From an uncultured Bacilli bacterium (GTDB lineage Bacteria > Bacillota_I > Bacilli_A > RF39 > UBA660): 6,696 bases of DNA. The stretch covers positions 1 to 6,696 of the forward strand of contig CAKOSN010000054.1 of the NCBI GenBank assembly GCA_934102255.1. Direction: 5' to 3'. Below are positions 1-5,878 of the stretch, one piece after another; the first letter of the stretch is position 1, and every line of letters starts with the position of its first letter. The notes beneath the pieces are model-generated. The model was given only the letters and a program-made list of their open reading frames with translations, was not told the origin of the DNA and made no database searches. The translations under genes were made by a program, and so were the position numbers.

Positions 1-27
1 TGTTTAGAAAGAAAATTAATTAAATAA
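1..27 (+). CDS. Possible last codons of an upstream gene (partial)
   Basis: Frame 1 is open from the window edge and reads CLERKLIK before a TAA at 25-27. A terminator-like hairpin begins a few bases later, which is where the end of a gene would be expected. Frame 3 is also open as far as a TAA at 21-23, so the frame cannot be decided from so few codons. No function can be given. Confidence 0.25.
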   Translation, partial: CLERKLIK

Positions 28-33
28 AAAGTT

Positions 34-79
34 TTAAAAGATTGTTGTATATTAAAAATAGCAGCAGTCTTTTAATTTT
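34..79 (+). terminator. Terminator-like hairpin before the beta-helix gene
   Basis: Bases 34-48 pair with 61-75 in a stem of about 15 bp with three G-U pairs (AAAAGATTGTTG against CAGCAGTCTTTT at the core), around a 12-base loop. The 3' arm ends in TTTTAATTTT. The A-rich left arm means it could also stop transcription on the other strand. It most likely ends transcription of the gene upstream of this window. The U tract is interrupted by AA, so its efficiency is uncertain. Confidence 0.55.
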
Positions 80-103
80 CATTTAATATTTAAATACTAT
101 AGT
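76..103 (+). promoter_or_regulatory. Weak sigma70-type promoter candidate for the beta-helix gene
   Basis: TTTTCA (76-81) lies 16 bases before TATAGT (98-103). The -10 matches TATAAT at five of six positions and the -35 matches TTGACA at four of six. The start of transcription would fall near 110, giving a leader of about 23 bases. In DNA this AT-rich, chance matches are common, so the support is mainly its position between the upstream hairpin and the gene. Confidence 0.35.
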
Positions 104-132
104 GGAGATATGGAAAGGAAAGATGGGATTAT

Positions 133-2022
133 ATGAAAAGAATCATAAAGAATGTATTAATGGTAGCAGTTATTGCTTTATTAAGTGTTGGTATGGTTTT
201 TACTTATTGTTATGCTAATACGCATATTGCTGATAATACTTTTGCTAGTATGGATGGTGGTACTCCCCCAAGTATGCCTAGTAATTCTAATGAAGGTAAT
301 GGTAATAATTCTGGTAGTGATTCAAAAAAGTCAAGCGGTAGTAACTGGATGATGCCTCCTGATAATAACAATAATAATAGCCAAAGTGGAAGTCAAGGTA
401 CACCCCCGGCCAAACCTAGTGATGATAATGGTACTCCTCCTGCTAAACCAGATGGCGATAATACTACTACTAGTGATGGTAGTAATAATAATGGTCCAAC
501 TGGTAATGGCAATACTCCTCCAAGTAGGCCAGAAGATATGAATACTAGTAGTAGTTCTAGTAAATTGACATGGCCTTATTATTTAATATTTATTTCCAGT
601 AGTTTAGGGATTGTTCTACTTGTTATGCATTTAATTATGTCTGAATTTAATAAAAAGAGTTTTAAAGAAACATTTACAAATAAAGATAAAGCTATGATTA
701 ATGTTTTAGGCATAATTGTTTTAACTTTGGCTTTATCAACAGGTAGTATTATGTTAACCAATAATTCTTTAAGTAATAATGGTAGTAATTTGGTAAAACC
801 TAGTATGGGCGAAATGAATGGTAGTAATAATACAAGTTATAGTGCAACGAAAGAAATAACCAGTGCTACTACTATTACAGAGGGCGAATTTACTTCTACT
901 AATAGCGATGAAAATGCGATTATGGTTAGTGGGGAGGTAACGACGGATATTAGTAATGTAACTGTTACTAAGACTGGCGATTCTGATGGCGGTGATAACA
1001 CAAGTTTTTATGGAACTAATTCTGGTATTATAGCTAAAGATGGAGCAACTCTAAATATGGATAATGCTACTATTACAACTGAGGCCACAGGAGCCAATGG
1101 GGTGTTTTCTTATGGCGGTTCGGCTACTACTAGTAATTTTTCTAGTGATGGTACAACATTAAATATAAGTAACTCGAAAATTACGACAACGAAAGATAAT
1201 TCTGGAGGTATTATGACAACTGGCGGCGGGATAATGAACGCCACTGATTTAGAGATAACAACTGCCGGAACTTCCAGTGCTGCTATCCGTAGTGATCGTG
1301 GCGGTGGTATGGTAAATGTTGATGGTGGCACTTATACAACCACTGGCCAAGGTTCACCGGCTGTTTACTCAACAGCCAATATTACCGTAAAAAATGCTAC
1401 TTTAAAAGCGACGGCCTCGGAAGGTGTTGTGATTGAAGGAAAAAACTCGGTAACCTTAGATAATGTTACTCTAGTCGATACTAATAACAAACTTAATGGT
1501 CAGTCAACCACTTATAAAAATATCTTCCTCTATCAATCAATGAGTGGGGATGCTGATACTGGTGTTGCCGTATTTAAGGCTAGTAATAGTAAGATAACTA
1601 CTAATAAAGGTGATACTTTGTATGTTACTAATACGAAGGCTACCATCACCTTAGAAAATAATACGATTGTTAATAATGATACAACGGGTAATTTCTTAAG
1701 AGTTCAAAAAGATTCTTGGGGTAATAGCGGTTCTAACGGTGGTGATGTTATCTTAAATTTAATTAAGCAAAAAGTTACTGGCAATATTGTGGTAGATTCC
1801 ATATCTACTCTTAGTATGTCTTTAACTAATAGTTCTTCTTATGAAGGTACCATTAATAAAGATAACGGTGCTAAAATGATAAGTTTAACTTTAGATAAAA
1901 CATCAAAGTTAAAACTTACTGGTGATAGTTATATTACTTCGTTAAATAATGAAGATAGTTCTAATAGTAACATTGATTTTAATGGTTATAAACTATATGT
2001 AAATGGTGATGCTATTAATTAA
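133..2022 (+). CDS. Surface protein: export signal, TPPxxP linker, two membrane helices, C-terminal beta-helix
   Basis: The 629-residue product opens with a basic start and a hydrophobic stretch (about 7-25) ending CYA at 26-28, a plausible signal peptidase I site; the cysteine lacks a lipobox context. Residues 30-146 are a Ser/Asn/Gly/Asp/Pro-rich linker with TPPxxP repeats. Two membrane helices follow (about 149-169 and 188-208), joined by a Lys-rich loop that should be cytoplasmic, so linker and C-terminus should both lie outside. Residues about 235-629 show short beta-strand/turn repeats rich in Thr, Asn, Gly and Ser (such as NMDNATITT, NISNSKITT, TLDNVTLVD), typical of right-handed parallel beta-helices. 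The best-conserved-looking block is AAIRSDRGGG (383-392), then GSPAVYST (407-414) and VVIEGKNSV (432-440). By family analogy it may bind or act on carbohydrate; a DUF4353 or Cthe_2159-like relation is possible but unproven. No LPXTG anchor is seen. The ATG at 133 follows GGGA at 125-128, and the gene appears to be transcribed alone. Confidence 0.88.
   Translation: MKRIIKNVLMVAVIALLSVGMVFTYCYANTHIADNTFASMDGGTPPSMPSNSNEGNGNNSGSDSKKSSGSNWMMPPDNNNNNSQSGSQGTPPAKPSDDNGTPPAKPDGDNTTTSDGSNNNGPTGNGNTPPSRPEDMNTSSSSSKLTWPYYLIFISSSLGIVLLVMHLIMSEFNKKSFKETFTNKDKAMINVLGIIVLTLALSTGSIMLTNNSLSNNGSNLVKPSMGEMNGSNNTSYSATKEITSATTITEGEFTSTNSDENAIMVSGEVTTDISNVTVTKTGDSDGGDNTSFYGTNSGIIAKDGATLNMDNATITTEATGANGVFSYGGSATTSNFSSDGTTLNISNSKITTTKDNSGGIMTTGGGIMNATDLEITTAGTSSAAIRSDRGGGMVNVDGGTYTTTGQGSPAVYSTANITVKNATLKATASEGVVIEGKNSVTLDNVTLVDTNNKLNGQSTTYKNIFLYQSMSGDADTGVAVFKASNSKITTNKGDTLYVTNTKATITLENNTIVNNDTTGNFLRVQKDSWGNSGSNGGDVILNLIKQKVTGNIVVDSISTLSMSLTNSSSYEGTINKDNGAKMISLTLDKTSKLKLTGDSYITSLNNEDSSNSNIDFNGYKLYVNGDAIN
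262..531 (+). repeat. TPPxxP repeats in the surface-protein linker
   Basis: Within the beta-helix protein, TPPSMP (residues 44-49), TPPAKP (90-95), TPPAKP (101-106) and TPPSRP (128-133) recur, with a weaker MPPDN at 74-78. They are separated by Asn, Ser, Gly and Asp runs written mostly as AAT, AGT, GGT and GAT codons. Such linkers usually act as flexible extracellular stalks. The low-complexity codons also make the stretch prone to length variation by slippage. Confidence 0.75.
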
Positions 2023-2032
2023 GATATATTTT

Positions 2033-2067
2033 AAGTTATATTGTTTAAAAGACAGTATAACTTTTTT
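2033..2067 (+). terminator. Intrinsic terminator after the beta-helix gene
   Basis: AAGTTATATTGTT (2033-2045) pairs with GACAGTATAACTT (2051-2063) as a 13-bp stem with two G-U pairs and a 5-base loop. It runs directly into six T residues (2062-2067). It begins 11 bases after the TAA stop. Together with the promoter just downstream, it separates this gene from the next one. Confidence 0.82.
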
Positions 2068-2076
2068 AGGTAGTAC

Positions 2077-2105
2077 TTGATTTAGAGTAAACAAAGTAAT
2101 AAAAT
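2077..2105 (+). promoter_or_regulatory. Sigma70-type promoter for the transglutaminase-like gene
   Basis: TTGATT (2077-2082) and TAAAAT (2100-2105) are separated by 17 bases, the optimal spacing. They match the consensus at four and five of six positions. Transcription would start near 2112, about 22 bases before the ATG, which leaves room for the GGGGGAAG ribosome site at 2122-2129. The preceding terminator supports an independent transcription unit. No operator was recognised. Confidence 0.6.
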
Positions 2106-2133
2106 ATGTTTTATTTGAATTGGGGGAAGCTAG

Positions 2134-4092
2134 ATGTTTTTTCATAAAGTAGGTAATAATTGGATAATAGAATTAAAATATAATTATAAATTTCAAGATT
2201 TATTAGATTATAACTATGATATTTATAAAGAATTATTAGAAAATGATGATTTATATAAAGCAGTTATTAGTAAGTTTTGTTTAGATGAACCTTTTTTAGT
2301 TAATGTCTTAGAAAATAAGGATGATACTTTATTACTGTTTACTATAAATAAGAAAGATTTAGAAGATAAATTAGTTATAAAAGATGATAAAAATAAACAA
2401 AGATATTTGGCACTTATTGGAAAATCTAAAAGAGAAGAGTTTGATTTATGTTTGTTATATGATGATAAGAACGAAGAGATTAAGATAAGTCAAGTTATTG
2501 ATTATTTAAGACAGCCCGATTTAGCCCAAAAAATTAGTATGAATAATGGATATATTTTAGGAGTTAGTATCGTTAAATTATATAAAGCCTTAGAAGAAAA
2601 AGGTTTTTTAGATGATAATAACAGATTAGAAATGGCTTCTTCGGTAGAGATAGATAGTTTAAAAGAAAGTTATCTCCATTTAAAAAAAATCTTGACAATT
2701 ACTAAGAAAGAAAAAGTTAAAAAAAGATTAGCGGTTTTAAGAAAGAAAATTAATAAGAAATTAGGTAAAACTTTAGATTCTGAAATAAATGAAAGTAATA
2801 GAGAGTATCATAACTTTTTAATGTATAAAGATTTAAAAAGAGAGGATATTTCTTTAATAAAAAGTAATTTAGAAATATTAAGAAGGGCTTGTTTATATTA
2901 TATACCTATAGTAGATAATGTTTATTTAGATAAAGTTTTAAAAGAATATGATGCTGATACAATAGAAGGGTATTCTTTAGAAGAAATATGGAAGGGGATA
3001 GATAAGAATTTATCTAAATATTTAAAGGATAATACTTTAGAAAAGATAATAATTGATAAGATATATAAACATTATCAAGAACAAGAATTATTTAAGAACT
3101 TTTTAACTACTAATAATAATTTGATGGAAAGAGCTAAAAGGGATATAAAGTCCGACTTTGCAGAAAGAGTTTTAGCTCAGATGCCCACTAATTATGATTC
3201 TTATGCCCAGGCCTATTATCTTTATAAAATGGTGGCGCAAACTTTTGTTTATGATAGTGAGTTTTATGCCGCTAATCAAAGTCATCGTCTATTAAAACAA
3301 AACCATTTATCATTTAATGATATTAGTTGTAAAGATGAAAAAAACAATCGTATCGTTTGTTATGATTCCTCGGTTTTACTGGCTTATTTATTAGAAAGAA
3401 TAGGCTATTATACTAAAGTAGTTAGTGAAGGAACAGGAATAATAGATAAAAAAGTAACAGGACATTGCCATGTCTTAGCCTGGAACGGTAAGTATTTCTT
3501 AGAATTAGATTTAACTAGTAATAGAGTGTTTGATTTATATAAGCAAAAAACTGATAATACTGTCGAAAGTTTTAACTTAGTCTTTAGTCGATATAAAAAA
3601 GATTTTACCGAAGAACAGGTAACGGTTGATAAGTATTTTGAAGAAAAATATGATACTTTTAAAGAATATAAAAAGAAGTTAGAGGCTTTAAAAGCCGTTT
3701 ATGGAAAACAAGAGATAGATTTCGAGAAGCGATTAGAGGGGTTTGTAGACTATTTTAAAGAGAATATCTATGATGATTATTTTTTGTTGGCTACTTGGCA
3801 AGATATAAGAAATATTATTTTTGTAAAGGATGCTAGGGGTTGTGATGTAACATTTTTTGGATATAAAGTTAATGATAAGTATAAATTAATGGGAGTTATA
3901 ACTTTTAATGAATATGGGATTGATTATACTTATGGCAGAAGAAATAATTACTTGTTACTTAAATGTAATCAAGAAATTTATGATATCGATTATGATGAAT
4001 TAAAACATTTAACTACCTTACCGCAGTTTAGACTTTTAGGAAAAGATATACCGGGGATAATTGAAAGCCAAATAGTTAGAAAAATTAAATAA
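2134..4092 (+). CDS. Cytoplasmic protein with transglutaminase/cysteine-protease-like core
   Basis: The 652-residue product lacks a signal peptide or membrane helix, so it is predicted to be cytoplasmic. Residues 1-165 are an unrecognised mixed region, and 176-212 are helical and very Lys/Arg-rich, possibly a coiled coil or nucleic-acid-facing patch. Residues about 350-465 resemble a transglutaminase core: a helical lead-in with QTFVYD (369-374), Cys409 in IVCYDSSVLLAYLL at the start of a helix, His446 in GHCHVLAW, and Asp459 in YFLELDLTS. This spacing and the G-K-Y-F-L-E-L-D ending match the Cys-His-Asp triad of Transglut_core proteins. The region from about 490 to 652 is unassigned and begins with a charged helix. 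In this fold members may be proteases, amidases, crosslinkers or inactive; substrate and reaction are unknown here. The start is fixed by GGGGGAAG four bases before the ATG. It has its own promoter and terminator. The core is somewhat richer in C-ending codons than the rest. Confidence 0.85.
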   Translation: MFFHKVGNNWIIELKYNYKFQDLLDYNYDIYKELLENDDLYKAVISKFCLDEPFLVNVLENKDDTLLLFTINKKDLEDKLVIKDDKNKQRYLALIGKSKREEFDLCLLYDDKNEEIKISQVIDYLRQPDLAQKISMNNGYILGVSIVKLYKALEEKGFLDDNNRLEMASSVEIDSLKESYLHLKKILTITKKEKVKKRLAVLRKKINKKLGKTLDSEINESNREYHNFLMYKDLKREDISLIKSNLEILRRACLYYIPIVDNVYLDKVLKEYDADTIEGYSLEEIWKGIDKNLSKYLKDNTLEKIIIDKIYKHYQEQELFKNFLTTNNNLMERAKRDIKSDFAERVLAQMPTNYDSYAQAYYLYKMVAQTFVYDSEFYAANQSHRLLKQNHLSFNDISCKDEKNNRIVCYDSSVLLAYLLERIGYYTKVVSEGTGIIDKKVTGHCHVLAWNGKYFLELDLTSNRVFDLYKQKTDNTVESFNLVFSRYKKDFTEEQVTVDKYFEEKYDTFKEYKKKLEALKAVYGKQEIDFEKRLEGFVDYFKENIYDDYFLLATWQDIRNIIFVKDARGCDVTFFGYKVNDKYKLMGVITFNEYGIDYTYGRRNNYLLLKCNQEIYDIDYDELKHLTTLPQFRLLGKDIPGIIESQIVRKIK

Positions 4093-4096
4093 TAAA

Positions 4097-4130
4097 GGTC
4101 GTATTACTAATACTGTAATATGATTTTTTT
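4097..4130 (+). terminator. Intrinsic terminator after the transglutaminase-like gene
   Basis: TCGTATTAC (4099-4107) pairs with GTAATATGA (4115-4123), with one G-U pair and a 7-base loop, and the stem can be extended outward with weaker pairs. Seven T residues follow at 4124-4130. The stem starts within ten bases of the TAA stop, so it should end this transcription unit. Confidence 0.8.
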
Positions 4131-4136
4131 ATCGTT

Positions 4137-4165
4137 TTGACTTCCGAAATAATTTATTATATAAT
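4137..4165 (+). promoter_or_regulatory. Near-consensus sigma70 promoter for the two-gene operon
   Basis: TTGACT (4137-4142) and a perfect TATAAT (4160-4165) lie 17 bases apart. This is the best promoter match in the window. Transcription should begin near 4172, only about 17 bases before the TTG start, so the leader is just long enough for a ribosome site and leaves no space for a riboswitch or attenuator. The -10 sits in the 10-base palindrome ATTATATAAT (4156-4165), which is probably a by-product of AT-rich sequence. Confidence 0.8.
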
Positions 4166-4176
4166 GCGGGTAGAAT

Positions 4177-4184
4177 GGGTGGTG
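4177..4184 (+). promoter_or_regulatory. Ribosome binding site supporting a TTG start
   Basis: GGGTGGTG ends four bases before the TTG at 4189. The nearby ATG and GTG triplets at 4164, 4175, 4182 and 4184 are out of frame. The next in-frame ATG would be codon 15, inside the membrane helix, so TTG is the reasonable start. Confidence 0.7.
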
Positions 4185-4188
4185 TGAT

Positions 4189-5877
4189 TTGAAGAAAAAT
4201 GGATTAATTGTTAGGATTATAGTTCTAATAATGATACTTGCTGTAATTGGGGTAGAAGTATATTTATTTGTTAAGCCTAGGAAGAATAATTTAGATAATA
4301 TAAAAGTTAGCGATACTGATAGTAAGAAAGATAATTTAAAATATATTGTAGATGTTACTACTTCTTATTTAAAAAATGGGTTAAATTATAAAGTCGAGAA
4401 AAATGGTACTAGGTATTATGTTTTAATTACGGGTTTAAAAGATAAAAGTTTAGAAAATAAAATTAATGCAGAAATTAAGAAAAAAGTAGATGAAAATTCT
4501 AAAGATAATAAGACTTTAGTTTATAACCATGTTAGGGTTAGTTTTAGTAATGTTTTATCTATTACTATTAATAATCAGCCTTATGAAAAAGATTATAATG
4601 ATGAAGATATAATAAGTGATAAGATTTATGGTTCGGTTATTGATAGTTATAATGTTAGTTTAACTACTGGGGAAGAATTAAGGATAGATGATTTAATATA
4701 TAATCCTAATGATATAAAAGAATATTTAATGAAGAAGGCTTATGATATGGCTATTCGGGATGCGGGTTTCTTCTGTGATGGTGGAGCTTGTGAAAATCCT
4801 TATCCTGATTATAGTGAGGTTGAAAATTTTACTTTTAAAGTAGTATCTAAGTTTAAAAAAGGGGAATATAAGTTTTATTTTGATACCAGATATATTTATT
4901 TAATGCTTGATGATTTAAAAAGTAAGGCCCCACTTTCAATAGATGAAGGGATAATAGAAAAAGATAATTGTAGTTTATTTACTAAAGATAGTAAGAGGGG
5001 TTGTGTCTATATAGAGGAATGCTATGATGATATAGATAATAAAAAAATTTGTAATAAAATATATATAGATTTAGATAATACTAGAGATAAGGCTACTTTT
5101 ATAATAGATATGGTGGATTTAGCCAGTAATATTATTATTTATGATAAGTTTATAAGTGATGATAATATCTATGTTAATGAAAGAAAACAAGTAGATAGAA
5201 AATTTATAAATGAGAATATGAATAATAATTTTCTAAGAGAAGATAATAAAACCTTAATAGATTATGATATTGATATTTATGAAGAAAAAGTAGAAACTGT
5301 AGTTAGAAATTTAGTTTTAGAAGAAATGCTGGAATTACAAACTGGTGATTATAATATTTATAATGTTACAGGTGGGTATGATAATATAAATAAATATACT
5401 TATGTTTATTATAAAGTTTATCATTATGCCTTAAGTGAAGAAGATTATATTAATAATAAAAAGAATATTTATTTAAATAAGTTTTATAAGAGAGAAGATG
5501 AGATAGTTGGACCTTCTACTTATAAAGAAGAATATGAATTTTTAAATAATTATAATGATAAGAATAGGGTATATTTTTATATAATTGATAGTAGTACTGG
5601 TAAGGAATTAAATAGTATAGATATAATAAATAAAGATTATGATTTAGCTAGTTTTATACCTAATGAATGGTTAAGTTTAGGTAAGTATAAAGATAAGAAA
5701 GAATTGGTTAGTAATTTATTTGTTACCGTTAATGGGGCTTATACTGCTAAAAATAGATTAATTATGGATGTAAGTTATGATTCGATAGTACTTAGATATC
5801 AAGGAAAAGAAGTATATTTATGTAAGAATGATTATGATAAGTGCAATGAATTAAAGAAAGAAATATTTGGTGAATAA
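4189..5877 (+). CDS. Membrane-anchored extracytoplasmic protein with RsiV/PdaC-like (DUF4163/DUF3298) features
   Basis: The 562-residue product has one N-terminal membrane helix (about 10-28) after a short basic start, so the rest should lie outside. Residues 76-127 (YYVLITGL, then ENKINAEIKKKV, then SFSNVLSITI) resemble the strand-helix-strand pattern of DUF4163. Residues 147-180 (YNVSLTTGEELRIDDLI) resemble DUF3298, the domain pair of RsiV anti-sigma factors and PdaC deacetylases. A second similar motif, SSTGKELNSIDII (468-480), suggests that the outer region contains two related halves. There is no cytoplasmic anti-sigma segment before the helix, so it is not a standard RsiV, and no deacetylase domain follows. 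Eight cysteines (196, 201, 261, 272, 278, 288, 545, 552) all lie outside and may form disulfides. It is the first gene of an operon and uses a TTG start. Its true role is unknown, and the family link rests on pattern recognition by eye. The protein is rich in Asp, Asn, Lys and Tyr. Confidence 0.85.
   Translation: MKKNGLIVRIIVLIMILAVIGVEVYLFVKPRKNNLDNIKVSDTDSKKDNLKYIVDVTTSYLKNGLNYKVEKNGTRYYVLITGLKDKSLENKINAEIKKKVDENSKDNKTLVYNHVRVSFSNVLSITINNQPYEKDYNDEDIISDKIYGSVIDSYNVSLTTGEELRIDDLIYNPNDIKEYLMKKAYDMAIRDAGFFCDGGACENPYPDYSEVENFTFKVVSKFKKGEYKFYFDTRYIYLMLDDLKSKAPLSIDEGIIEKDNCSLFTKDSKRGCVYIEECYDDIDNKKICNKIYIDLDNTRDKATFIIDMVDLASNIIIYDKFISDDNIYVNERKQVDRKFINENMNNNFLREDNKTLIDYDIDIYEEKVETVVRNLVLEEMLELQTGDYNIYNVTGGYDNINKYTYVYYKVYHYALSEEDYINNKKNIYLNKFYKREDEIVGPSTYKEEYEFLNNYNDKNRVYFYIIDSSTGKELNSIDIINKDYDLASFIPNEWLSLGKYKDKKELVSNLFVTVNGAYTAKNRLIMDVSYDSIVLRYQGKEVYLCKNDYDKCNELKKEIFGE
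5869..5873 (+). promoter_or_regulatory. Ribosome binding site inside the preceding gene's end
   Basis: GGTGA lies within the last codons of the upstream gene, five bases before the ATG at 5879. The stop at 5875-5877 and the next start are separated by one base, so ribosomes finishing the first gene can restart on the second. This supports translational coupling. Confidence 0.6.
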
Positions 5878-5878
5878 G

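Noticed and set aside
1..132. Riboswitch or structured regulatory leader ahead of the first gene
   Set aside because: The only stable structure is one hairpin at 34-75 with a U-rich tail, which is explained as a terminator, and the remaining leader is about 23 bases.
262..531. CRISPR array or tandem DNA repeat in the linker region
   Set aside because: The recurring AGTAATAAT-like and CCTCC strings follow from Ser/Asn/Gly codons and TPPxxP peptide repeats; spacing and sequence vary and the frame stays open.
579..761. Open frame of 60 codons on the minus strand
   Set aside because: It lies entirely inside the beta-helix gene opposite its membrane helices, and its hydrophobic product is the expected antisense shadow. 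No ribosome site or promoter supports it.
1110..1331. Open frame of 73 codons on the minus strand rich in Pro, Val and Ile
   Set aside because: It is antisense to the Gly/Thr/Asn-rich beta-helix repeats, which produce such a composition automatically. It has no convincing ribosome site or terminator.
4156..4165. Perfect 10-base palindrome over the -10 box as an operator
   Set aside because: ATTATATAAT contains only A and T and includes the TATAAT box itself; in sequence this AT-rich such palindromes arise by chance, and no second copy was found nearby.
4189..5877. A true RsiV anti-sigma factor
   Set aside because: The helix begins about ten residues from the start, so there is no cytoplasmic segment to hold a sigma factor, and no sigma factor gene lies next to it. 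Only the outer-domain resemblance is kept.
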